Shown here in pieces: positions 33,989-41,787 of a stretch of DNA of 64,000 nucleotides. A model generated the notes under the pieces. It was not told where the DNA came from, searched no databases, and was given only the letters and a program-made list of their open reading frames with translations. Location: assembly GCA_965277695.1 (NCBI GenBank), contig CBDIDQ010000071.1, positions 186,001 through 250,000 on the forward strand. The letters are read 5' to 3'. The DNA comes from JABSOG01 sp965277695. GTDB lineage: Bacteria; Pseudomonadota; Gammaproteobacteria; Enterobacterales; Alteromonadaceae. Position 1 is the first letter of the stretch. The number at the start of each line of letters is the position of its first letter. The translations under genes were made by a program, and so were the position numbers.

Positions 33989-34516
33989 ATGGATCGAAGA
34001 CAGTTTATTAAAATCGCCGCAGTTACTGGTGCGGGGCTGGGGGTTGGATATTTTACTGTCGTTGGCGGTAATGGATATCCTTTGACTCTTGAGCGGGCTG
34101 TTGAACAATTGAATCACTTGAATGGCCAGAATTTGATGGTGACGGGGGAGTGGGATGTGGCACAAATCTGTAATCACTGCGCTCAAAGCGTTGAATATTC
34201 GATGCTGGGTTTTCCTGAACATAAATCTGAGATTTTTAAACAAACCGTCGGCACACTGGCATTTTCACTTTTTGCCGCCAAAGGCAGTATGCACCATAGC
34301 TTGAGCGAGCCTATCCCTGGCGCATTGAGGTTGCCAGCAAATCAACCAATCGATAGCGCATTGGCTCGATTGAAAAAATCATTGATGGATTTTCAGATGT
34401 ATCAAGGTCAATTGGCTCCCCACTTTGCCTATGGGGAGTTGTCAAAAGCGGATTATGTCAAAGCCCATGTGATGCATTTGAACCAGCATCTGAGCCAAAT
34501 CAGCCTGAGTCGTTGA
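33989..34516 (+). CDS. DUF1569 (DinB-like) protein with Tat signal
   Basis: A 175-residue protein with a twin-arginine signal (DRRQFIKIAAVTGAGLG) and a four-helix DUF1569 domain, recognisable from AVEQLNHLNG, EWDVAQICNHCAQSVEYSM and the final YVKAHVMHLNQHLSQI. DinB-like folds bind a metal through three His; His residues lie in ICNHCAQ and in VMHLNQHL. Function unknown. It lies 140 bases after the TonB-dependent receptor and is followed by a REP-like multi-hairpin ending in T8 that should stop transcription. It is one of three proteins in the window with a Tat motif. Confidence 0.8.
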   Translation: MDRRQFIKIAAVTGAGLGVGYFTVVGGNGYPLTLERAVEQLNHLNGQNLMVTGEWDVAQICNHCAQSVEYSMLGFPEHKSEIFKQTVGTLAFSLFAAKGSMHHSLSEPIPGALRLPANQPIDSALARLKKSLMDFQMYQGQLAPHFAYGELSKADYVKAHVMHLNQHLSQISLSR

Positions 34517-34608
34517 TGGCTGGAATGAACGGTCTGATACCAAGTCTATGGGATCATAAGGCTCCGACCATATAGAGCAAATTAGGGTTACAGTTATCCT
34601 CAACATTC

Positions 34609-34676
34609 ACGAGGTTGAAACCTCGTCTACGGCAGAGCTGGTAGGCCGTAGACGCGAATTCATTCGCGTTTTTTTG
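34609..34676. repeat. REP-like multi-hairpin element, copy A
   Basis: Three hairpins in a row: ACGAGGTTGAAACCTCGT (34609-34626), CTACGGC...GCCGTAG (34627-34651) and ACGCGAATTCATTCGCGT (34652-34669), then T7. Directly follows the DUF1569 gene and would act as a terminator. Homology to copy at 58726-58784 extends about 30 bases on both sides. Confidence 0.85.
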
Positions 34677-34733
34677 ATTATCAATTGTTACCCTGTTTGA
34701 TTGGTGCCGATCATAAAGTAAATAGGAGTAAGT

Positions 34734-35156
34734 ATGTTGTTCATGGTAGGCATAAAAAGCAGATCAAATGAGAGTTATGATATTGTTATTCCGGTGTTTA
34801 ACCGATTAGGTTATGTGGGCTTTGCTGCTGCCCAGATCAGAGGCGATATTTTGTATCAGGCTAAAGTGATTATTTTAACTTTGACTGAAACGGCAATTAA
34901 CGATGGTCATTTAATTCACTCGTTGAATGAGGGTTATCAAGAATACCGTGAAACATACTCTGATTTTACTGAATGGCTGGCACTCGAAATTCCCGTTGAA
35001 GCTTTAAAAGGCCGACCTAGGCGGGTTAATGTCACCTTATCTGAGCCGCTACTGGCACGTATTGATGCCCATGTTGAGTATAATCACCAGTTTAAAGACC
35101 GCTCTGATTTTATTGCCACAGCAGCCGACCGTTTAATATTAACCTCAGGGGTTTAG
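34734..35156 (+). CDS. HicB-like antitoxin, divergent and orphan
   Basis: A 140-residue protein. The C-terminal ribbon-helix-helix is typical of HicB: RRVNVTLSEPLLARIDAHVE then FKDRSDFIATAADRL. The N-terminal half (IVIPVFNRLGYVGFAAAQIR) is a divergent form of the HicB toxin-binding domain and lacks the usual DLPGC motif. No HicA gene is adjacent. AGGAG at about 34724 precedes the ATG. A second HicB-type gene lies 4 kb away on the other strand. Both may be solitary regulators or remains of lost pairs. Confidence 0.7.
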   Translation: MLFMVGIKSRSNESYDIVIPVFNRLGYVGFAAAQIRGDILYQAKVIILTLTETAINDGHLIHSLNEGYQEYRETYSDFTEWLALEIPVEALKGRPRRVNVTLSEPLLARIDAHVEYNHQFKDRSDFIATAADRLILTSGV

Positions 35157-35174
35157 GCTTTTGGATAGTTAATA

Positions 35175-37454
35175 TCACAATAGATCAAACTTCTGCCGCG
35201 CCCGCAACCTATCAGTATCAATTCGTTTAAGGTATTCAAGCACCAATGGGTGGTCTTTCCACGGCGATAAAACGACGGTGCTGAAACCACTATCATGCTG
35301 CCAGTAGGTTTCGTTGTCGGCAAAACCTGTGGTGAGAATTTTCTCTGCTTGCGCCCATTGTCCGGCATAAAAGGCACTAATAAAGTGATAAGTCGCCATC
35401 GACCAGAAGCGGTAGGCTTGTGGGTGTTGTTGCTGATATTGATTGAGCTTGTTGAGCAGTTTATTGGCGGTATTGTGACTTTGCGTTGACTGTCCGCTGT
35501 GGTATTGCAGCATCATTAATCCCAGTGTCTCGTCTCGGTTGAATAGCTCAACTTTAAATGGGGGCACGTTGGCTAAATAATCCGTCAGCAAGCTGTCATT
35601 ATCTTGTTTTTGCTTTTCATGTTGCAGAACGAGTGCAGCAACAAAGTAAGGGTCGGCGCTGTTTTTGAACACTTTGCGGGTAAATTCAAGAAATTGGTGC
35701 GGGGTTTTGACCGTTGGACGATGATTGATGTAACCATATAGCGTGGTTAGCCAGGTCCAGTAGCCGCCGCCTGAATGGTCAATCAGCGCTTCGTTTTTAC
35801 TCGCCGCTTCAATGGCTCCCATCGCCAATTGTTGTTGATAAATCTCACTGAGAAACCGCTGGTTGGGGTTACGTTGCACAAAGTGGTCGATAGCACGGTA
35901 ACGAGCATCATCATTTAAACCAAACATCTTGATTATTCGCGCCAACATCAGCTGTTGTTCTGGATCGCTTGAGCTTGTTGATAGTGAATGGGGTGCATCG
36001 GGCGAAGGGTTAGCACAGCTGCTGACGATAGTGTTGATCGCATTCATTCGAGGTTGGGGATAGACACCAGCGGGCATGGATTGAATGTAGTTTTGTAGTG
36101 CTTCGCATGAAGGCGCACTGCCAAGCAACAGCCGCAACCCCAGTTTATAACCACTCTTTTTACCCGGATGATGACGCAATATTTCTTGGCTGATGTGCTC
36201 GGCTTTTTCACGTAAATCAGCAAAATCCTGGTAAAAATAGAATAATGTGGTCAGCGCATCAAGGTTAGTTGGGTCCAGCGCCAAGGCTTGTTTGGCTAAG
36301 TTGACCTCCGTTTCTCGGCGATAAGTGTCATTCATTGCAGCTGTGCTGCCAAGGATAGCGTTGCCATAAGCTTGTAGGCCAATAATTTCTGGTGTCCCAG
36401 GAAATTGACGATTAAGGCTTTGTAATGTGCCTAGGGCTTTGCTTACCGGTTTTTCTTTGTACTGGTTAATCTGCGCTCGTGCGATGACCAGCTTTTCGAC
36501 GCTGATATGATCGAGTGTGCCCAATGCAGAGGAATACGGGTATTGACCGTTTTCATCACTATGGCGCAAAGACAGTTTCAGGGCAGCGGCGACTTGCTGG
36601 CTGATCTCTTTTTGTATCGCGAAAGCATCGTCCAGCGCTCGTTCAAAAATCGTTGAAAACAGGTAAACTCCACTTTGGGCATCAATGAGTTTCACTGTAA
36701 TACGTAGCTGATTGGCGTTTTTTCTGACGCTGCCTTGTAACACGTATTGTACTGATAGGGCCTCAGCCAGCTGTTTAATATCAATTTCTTTATCTCGATA
36801 AGCAAAACTGGCAGCGCGTTCGACCACCAATAATCCGTCGATGCGAGTCAAGCCGTTTAGCACCTCTTCACTAAGCCCGTCGACAAAATATTGTTGATTG
36901 GCATCATCAGTCATTTTGACAAAAGGGATAACGGCAATATTAATGGCGTCGCTAGGCACTGTGGTGGTTTGTTGCGATGGCATCAGAAAAAATACCAGCA
37001 TCACAACAAAGAGGGTAACGCTGATATACCAAATCGGCGGTAAGCTGATTGAGTTAGGCGTAGGGGTAACTTCAACTGGTACGTCAGTTTCACTTTTGGT
37101 TAGGCTGGTGTCTCGTTCGCAATCGATGATGGTATTTTGCCGGATGTCTATTGGCTCAATAAATCGATAGCCGGTTTTGGGGATAGTGGTGATATAGCTG
37201 TCTCGTTGTCCACCAAGGGTTTTTCTTAATACTGAAATCGCCCGGTTAACGGCATCGTCAGAGACATGATTACTCTGCCAAACTTGCTCAATTAATTCTG
37301 TTCGGGTGAGCACCTGATTGGGGTGATCTAAAAAATAGTTAAGTAAATTACTGGTGATGGGGTCCAATTTTGTACACTGATTTTCACGGTGCAAAGTTGA
37401 ATTGGGGTAGTCAAAATAGAGTTCGGTAGCTATCGCTGTTGTATTTGTGCTCAA
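35175..37454 (-). CDS. CadC/ToxR-type membrane regulator with TPR domain
   Basis: A 759-residue protein. N-terminal OmpR-type winged helix (LTRTELIEQVWQSNHVSDDA, TTIPKTGYRFIEPI; residues 10-105), one membrane helix (IWYISVTLFVVMLVFFL, about 145-163), a TolB/FlgO-like domain (INIAVIPFVKMTDD, QYVLQGSVRK) and a long helical TPR region to the end. Such one-component regulators sense a periplasmic signal and bind DNA from the membrane. It ends 18 bases from the stop of the hicB-like gene. The bufferin-type operon begins 62 bases upstream on the same strand, so it may be read through from there or act as its regulator; this is unproven. Confidence 0.85.
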   Translation of the reverse strand: MSTNTTAIATELYFDYPNSTLHRENQCTKLDPITSNLLNYFLDHPNQVLTRTELIEQVWQSNHVSDDAVNRAISVLRKTLGGQRDSYITTIPKTGYRFIEPIDIRQNTIIDCERDTSLTKSETDVPVEVTPTPNSISLPPIWYISVTLFVVMLVFFLMPSQQTTTVPSDAINIAVIPFVKMTDDANQQYFVDGLSEEVLNGLTRIDGLLVVERAASFAYRDKEIDIKQLAEALSVQYVLQGSVRKNANQLRITVKLIDAQSGVYLFSTIFERALDDAFAIQKEISQQVAAALKLSLRHSDENGQYPYSSALGTLDHISVEKLVIARAQINQYKEKPVSKALGTLQSLNRQFPGTPEIIGLQAYGNAILGSTAAMNDTYRRETEVNLAKQALALDPTNLDALTTLFYFYQDFADLREKAEHISQEILRHHPGKKSGYKLGLRLLLGSAPSCEALQNYIQSMPAGVYPQPRMNAINTIVSSCANPSPDAPHSLSTSSSDPEQQLMLARIIKMFGLNDDARYRAIDHFVQRNPNQRFLSEIYQQQLAMGAIEAASKNEALIDHSGGGYWTWLTTLYGYINHRPTVKTPHQFLEFTRKVFKNSADPYFVAALVLQHEKQKQDNDSLLTDYLANVPPFKVELFNRDETLGLMMLQYHSGQSTQSHNTANKLLNKLNQYQQQHPQAYRFWSMATYHFISAFYAGQWAQAEKILTTGFADNETYWQHDSGFSTVVLSPWKDHPLVLEYLKRIDTDRLRARQKFDLL

Positions 37455-37516
37455 TCGTTGTCTCAGTCAAATCAAAAGCGTTGGCAGGTACCCTCATGGT
37501 ATCCAAATTAATTTGG

Positions 37517-38335
37517 TTAAGCAACATGTCTGACTAGGCTATTGCGCAAAATGCCTTGTTCAACCCATTGGCTAAGGTAGTTAAGGGCGACATTGGCGAC
37601 GGTTTGGGGCGAATGAGCGGTCAGTAAAAAAGTACAGATGGCGGAAAAATCTTCCCCGTTGAGGAGCATGGTGATCAGGGTGTTTTCTTCGGGCGATAAT
37701 GAGCGAAATTCGGTGAGTCGTTGTTCATTGCGCCATAATAACCAGTGACTGCTTTTTGCTGTTGCTGGGTCCGGAGTCGTTTGTGTCTTGAGTGCTTGCC
37801 AAGACTCAACTGCGTTGTAAGCGAAACTCACCAGCTGCACACTGGGATGAAAATTAAAGGTCATAGTTGGCCAGTCTGTCGCTGGAATGCGGTTGATTGT
37901 TGGTAGGTCAATGCGTGGTGCTTCAGGGGCATCAAAGGCACTGAGCAGTAGTCGTTCAAAACGGGCAATTTCGCTGATGATCGGGTGATCGCTAAAAGGT
38001 TTGTGGCGTTGTAAAAATGGCGGTAACTGGTCGGCATAATCTCGCAGGGAGGTAAATCGTGAAGGATGATCTTGAATATAAGCGGTGGTCATCTGGTTAA
38101 ATAATTCGTCACCAAGGTAATGACCGAGAATATTATGGTCAGTATCAATCACTTCTTTGAGCCGCGCTTGATAGGCATTTTTGTAAATGAGTAGTCGGGT
38201 TTGCTTGTCGACAGCACCTTGGTCGACGATATGGTCAGCGATTGAATGAGCGCTTTGGTCATTATCGGTGAGAAAGCTGATCATTTGAGCTTGCAGTTGA
38301 ATTAATGAGCCGGTTAATGGCTGGGCTGTTGTCAT
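37517..38335 (-). CDS. DUF2063 protein, BufC-like partner of MNIO enzyme
   Basis: A 272-residue protein with the DUF2063 N-terminal helical domain: LLIYKNAYQARLKEVIDTD then LGDELFNQMTTAYIQDHPS and LRDYADQLPPFL. These proteins act with MNIO enzymes (DUF692) as the substrate-recognition partner for cysteine-rich precursors, as described for bufferin and related RiPP clusters. It starts 9 bases after the MNIO stop and follows the precursor and MNIO in the order A-B-C. A C-terminal domain of about 100 residues (LLWRNEQRLTEFRSLSPEEN) is also usual for the family. Third gene of the operon. Confidence 0.85.
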   Translation of the reverse strand: MTTAQPLTGSLIQLQAQMISFLTDNDQSAHSIADHIVDQGAVDKQTRLLIYKNAYQARLKEVIDTDHNILGHYLGDELFNQMTTAYIQDHPSRFTSLRDYADQLPPFLQRHKPFSDHPIISEIARFERLLLSAFDAPEAPRIDLPTINRIPATDWPTMTFNFHPSVQLVSFAYNAVESWQALKTQTTPDPATAKSSHWLLWRNEQRLTEFRSLSPEENTLITMLLNGEDFSAICTFLLTAHSPQTVANVALNYLSQWVEQGILRNSLVRHVA

Positions 38336-38344
38336 GTCGGTGTC

Positions 38345-39193
38345 CTAGCAAGCAATCGGTTGGGCAAATGTGTTTGTCGCCAGTGTCCGCGCAATATCCA
38401 GCTCTGCAAGCAGCTCAGGCAATGGTGGAATGTTGTCGTCTCGCTCTATCATGGTTGCAATCGGACCAAAGCGGGTTAATGCATCGGTATATAACGCCCA
38501 TACCGGGTCGGCAATTTCGTGGTCATGAGTATCAATCACATAATCGCCATAATCAGTGTGTCCGGCTAAATGAAATTGACGAACCCGGTCGGCATCAATG
38601 TTGTTGAGATAGCTGCTGGCGCAAAAGCCATGATTGCGAGCACTAACATAGATGTTGTTAATATCCAGCAGGATATGGCAATCAGCTCGTCTGGCTATTT
38701 CGTTAACGAAATCCCATTCGGACATCTCTGAGGCTTTAAAAGTGACATAGCTGGAGACGTTTTCTAGCAGAATTTGACGACCAAGGAAGTCTTGCACTTC
38801 ACTCACCCGATCAGCAATGTGCTGTAATGCGACTTCGCTGTAAGGCATGGGTAATAAATCGTGGCTATTGGTTTGACTGGCACCGGTCCAACATAAATGA
38901 TCGGATATCCACATTGGTTGCAAGTCGTTGGCTAAGACTTTGAGCTGACGCAAATAATCGTAATTGAGCGGATCGGTTGAGCCGATTGACAGCGATACTC
39001 CATGCATCGCCATGGCATAATGTTCACGAATGGCGTGCAGGTAATGTTTGGGTTTGCCACCACCGACCATAAAGTTTTCGCTGACGACTTCAAGGAAATC
39101 GAGGTTTGGCCGGGTGTCGAGCACGTCTTGGAAGTGATCAGTGCGTAGTCCTAGGCCAAATGCAGGTAAAGCGGTCGGTAGTGGGGTGTTCAT
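38345..39193 (-). CDS. MNIO-family (DUF692) oxidative enzyme, BufB-like
   Basis: A 282-residue TIM-barrel enzyme of the MNIO family (MbnB, ChrH, BufB). Likely metal ligands are visible: H64 in AMHGVSLSIG, H99 in WISDHLCW, E144 in LLENVSSYV, D177 in LLDINNIYV, H208 and H212 in HLAGH, H223/H225 in DTHDH and E250 in IERDD. Family members use a mixed-valent iron centre and oxygen to convert Cys residues, into 5-thiooxazoles in bufferins. The cysteine-rich precursor gene lies 79 bases upstream and the DUF2063 partner 9 bases downstream. Confidence in the family is high; the exact product is inferred. Confidence 0.92.
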   Translation of the reverse strand: MNTPLPTALPAFGLGLRTDHFQDVLDTRPNLDFLEVVSENFMVGGGKPKHYLHAIREHYAMAMHGVSLSIGSTDPLNYDYLRQLKVLANDLQPMWISDHLCWTGASQTNSHDLLPMPYSEVALQHIADRVSEVQDFLGRQILLENVSSYVTFKASEMSEWDFVNEIARRADCHILLDINNIYVSARNHGFCASSYLNNIDADRVRQFHLAGHTDYGDYVIDTHDHEIADPVWALYTDALTRFGPIATMIERDDNIPPLPELLAELDIARTLATNTFAQPIAC

Positions 39194-39272
39194 TGCCTGT
39201 GCTCCTGTGGTTAAAAGAAGTGTTAAGGGTAATATTACGGGTAATGTTAAGGAAAAACGTTAAGGAAAAACG

Positions 39273-39746
39273 TTAAGCACCCACGGTACCATCGGTGTCG
39301 GTGCATGATTTGGCCGGGGCAAATACGAAGCCATTACCTTTACAGCTGGCGTGGCCTGCGCAGGCATTGTCGGCGGTTTTACAGTCGTTGTGGCCCTTAC
39401 AAATATTAACGTTGTAGCAGTGGGATAAATCGGCGGTGTTAACTTCGCCGCGCCATTGGTCTTTAACTTCGCCGCCGATATCTGTGCAGGATTTACTTGG
39501 CAAGGCAACAAAACCGTGGCCTTTGCAGCTGGCTTGTCCAGCACAGGCATTGTCGGCGGTTTTACAGTCATTGTGGCCTTTGCATTTATTGACGCCATAG
39601 CAATGGGCCAAATCAGTGGTGTTGGCGGATGTTACGCTACCGTTCGAATTTGATGATTGTGGGGCCGCTTGTACGGTACCAACCAACCCTGCAACAGCTA
39701 AAGCGATAGCGGCACCGTTTAATTTCATTTTAGTATTGTGTTTCAT
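39273..39746 (-). CDS. Bufferin-like RiPP precursor with two cysteine-rich modules
   Basis: A 157-residue exported precursor. Signal peptide to about residue 28 (AIALAVAGLVGTVQAAP). Two modules follow with identical spacing, period 61 residues: Cys 49, 55, 61, 68, 74, 87 and Cys 110, 116, 122, 129, 135, 148, both reading CKGHNDCKTADNACAG and ASCKG. This Cys pattern resembles BufA2-type bufferins, which bind copper after MNIO modification of Cys. Usual precursors carry one module; the duplication is striking. GGAG lies 7 bases before ATG 39746. First gene of the operon, divergent from the AraC regulator. A short direct repeat GTTAAGGAAAAAC (39247-39272) follows the stop. Confidence 0.85.
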   Translation of the reverse strand: MKHNTKMKLNGAAIALAVAGLVGTVQAAPQSSNSNGSVTSANTTDLAHCYGVNKCKGHNDCKTADNACAGQASCKGHGFVALPSKSCTDIGGEVKDQWRGEVNTADLSHCYNVNICKGHNDCKTADNACAGHASCKGNGFVFAPAKSCTDTDGTVGA

Positions 39747-39964
39747 GTGTTAACTCCATTGTTTCAAAGGTATTGGTTTAAAGGTAAAACAGTAAAGGTA
39801 TTGAGTTTTGCTGACTGGTGCTGATCATAAAGTGTTTCTTGCTTGGTGTTATTGCCTATCGGTCGGCATGGTTTGCAATTCGTTCATTTGTGTTTTCCTC
39901 AATTTCAATCGGGCGTGTTACACTCGACTCAACAACCCTATAACTTTACAATTCGTATCTACTT

Positions 39965-40831
39965 ATGATTTCAACGACGATCAGTGACTTCGATTTAATT
40001 GATAAAATTCTCGCCGGTTACCAGTACAGTGGCAGTGTTATTTTGCATCCTACCTTTGAAGATACCTTTGATGATCAGGAGCCTGATATGGGCAATCGTC
40101 TGCCGTTTCATTATGTCGAAAAGGGTCGATGTACTTTTCTGATCTATGGCAAGCAATATCATTTGGTTGAAGGGGATTTTATTGCTGTAATGCGCGGTTG
40201 TGATTATCGTCTGCGCAATTTTGATGGTGAAAAGCCGATCACAACGACACTGATTTGTGGTTATTTTGAATTGATGGCCAATACCAGCCAACCGCTGGTG
40301 GATAGTTTTCCAGAGGTGCTGGTGATCCACCATCAGGACATTGAACAGTCGATGCGAATGAAAACCGTGATGCAGCTGCTGGTTGCAGAAGTTAATAGCG
40401 GTCAACCCGGTGCCAAATCCGCCGCAAACAGTTTGTCAGACCTGTTTTTTACCTACCTGATGCGCAACCTGATTAATAGCGAGAATGTCGAAAAAGGGCT
40501 AATGGCCGGATTATCAGATAAGCATTTATCATTGGCTTTGGCGGCGTTTCACCATGATTTTGAAGGTCAGTGGACGCTAGATACGCTAGCCAAAGCGGCA
40601 GGCATGTCGCGCACCAAGTTCGTCGAAAAATTCCGTCAAATCATCGGTATTACCCCAGGCACCTATATGACCCAATGGCGGATGAACTGGGCCGCCAACC
40701 AACTCACCTCAACAGACAACATCATCTACGATATCGCGCTGTCGTCTGGCTATCAGTCAGACGCGACTTTTTGCCGTGCTTTTAGGCAGCAATTTGGTTT
40801 GCCACCTTCTGAGTATCGTAAGACGGGGTAG
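39965..40831 (+). CDS. AraC-family regulator divergent from the bufferin-like operon
   Basis: A 288-residue protein with a cupin-type N-terminal domain (YVEKGRCTFLIYGKQYHLVE and GDFIAVMRGCDYRLRNF) and a C-terminal AraC helix-turn-helix pair (WTLDTLAKAAGMSRTKFVEKF; IYDIALSSGYQSDATFCRAF). It is divergent from the precursor gene with 218 bases between starts, so it may control that operon. Known bufferin clusters are more often under sigma-factor or two-component control, so this link needs testing. Its N-terminal domain has few His/Cys, so metal sensing is not obvious. Confidence 0.85.
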   Translation: MISTTISDFDLIDKILAGYQYSGSVILHPTFEDTFDDQEPDMGNRLPFHYVEKGRCTFLIYGKQYHLVEGDFIAVMRGCDYRLRNFDGEKPITTTLICGYFELMANTSQPLVDSFPEVLVIHHQDIEQSMRMKTVMQLLVAEVNSGQPGAKSAANSLSDLFFTYLMRNLINSENVEKGLMAGLSDKHLSLALAAFHHDFEGQWTLDTLAKAAGMSRTKFVEKFRQIIGITPGTYMTQWRMNWAANQLTSTDNIIYDIALSSGYQSDATFCRAFRQQFGLPPSEYRKTG

Positions 40832-41170
40832 GTGTTGTGGCTGGGGTGGACACCGATAGAAAAATCGAACTAGGAGATGAGGATTCGTGTGTCGGATTAA
40901 GTCTGACAAACGAAAAAACCCCTTAGCAGCTTTCTGCTGAGTCAGGTGAACCGAAAGAGCTATGTTGAAGTTAAAGTTATATCAGTTGATTAATATTTAC
41001 AAGCAGGATGTTCAGATCAGCTGTTTAAGAAGGTTTTTCGAACTTGCTTGGTGGCAAGTCTTTTGTTTGAGATCACTCTCAATGTTTGCTCGCCTTAGTT
41101 AGCAAGTTAGGGCTTGGACTCGGCAATATTAATAGCGAGGTTATATGAATAGTTATAAGGTACAATAAAG
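40832..41170. other. Intergenic region with hairpins
   Basis: 339 bases without a credible gene. TGTCGGA-TTAAG-TCTGACA (about 40892-40910) forms a hairpin; read on the minus strand, CTCAGCAG-AAAG-CTGCTAAG followed by GGGGTTTTTT resembles an intrinsic terminator (about 40913-40943). TGGACACC at about 40848 looks like an IS3-type end, but no second end or transposase is present. Confidence 0.4.
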
Positions 41171-41596
41171 TTGAAAGAAACTAAAATAAAACAAGAGATA
41201 AATGACTATTGTGAAAACATTGATCAGTATCGGAGAGCTTTACAAACAGAATCTGTGTGGTTGTTTTTAGCAACTCTTGGATGTTGGAGTGTTTCTGATG
41301 CTGCTATTCAACTATTCGCATTTTTCATAACTATAGTGTTCGTTGGCATACGAGTATCCTCTAAATTGACTGTAAAAAAAACGTTTAACACGTTTGAAAG
41401 AACTATAAAAGAATTGATAGAAAGTGAGTTTATTTCTGGGCCAAGGAAGGAGCATTATGAAGAAGAATTGCAGTTGATCCAACAAAAAAGAGCCTCTAAT
41501 ATTCAACCTTTGCAAACCGCTCCGATGTTCTTCATTTGTTCTATTTTTTTAATGTGGTCAATCTATGATCAAGCCAGTATAAACTTCTTGGGCTAA
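41171..41596 (+). CDS. Hypothetical membrane protein
   Basis: A 141-residue protein with predicted membrane segments near residues 27-60 (WLFLATLGCW, FAFFITIVFVGI) and 118-132 (MFFICSIFLMWSI), and a charged helical loop between. Not recognised. The start is a TTG at 41171, with AAGG about 10 bases upstream; no in-frame ATG is near. It is more AT-rich than its neighbours, which fits acquired DNA, and stands alone between the AraC and acyl-CoA dehydrogenase genes. Confidence 0.55.
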   Translation: MKETKIKQEINDYCENIDQYRRALQTESVWLFLATLGCWSVSDAAIQLFAFFITIVFVGIRVSSKLTVKKTFNTFERTIKELIESEFISGPRKEHYEEELQLIQQKRASNIQPLQTAPMFFICSIFLMWSIYDQASINFLG

Positions 41597-41653
41597 AAAG
41601 ACGGCTGTGGTCGAGTGACGTTGATAGGTCAATTTACCTCGGCCAACCAAATT

Positions 41654-41702
41654 CAAACACCCGTTTAAAAAAACAGTTGATCTAAATTCAAACAAGTGTT
41701 TA
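41654..41702. promoter_or_regulatory. Two PsrA-like operators
   Basis: CAAACACCCGTTTA (41654-41667) and CAAACAAGTGTTTA (41689-41702), both inside TTCAAAC-N3/4-GTTTAAA, centres 35 bp apart. PsrA, a TetR regulator of fatty-acid degradation, binds CAAAC-N4-GTTTG type palindromes. They precede an acyl-CoA dehydrogenase gene by about 90 bases. Confidence 0.6.
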
Positions 41703-41787
41703 AAATAAACGTCACAGTTTTTAAATCCCTTGAGAGTTCTCGCATTACTTTATCCTCAGGGACATTTCATTTTTTACGGAGGCAACC

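Noticed and set aside
40848..40882. Possible IS3-family end (TGGACACC)
   Set aside because: No matching second end, no target duplication and no transposase relic nearby; too short to call.
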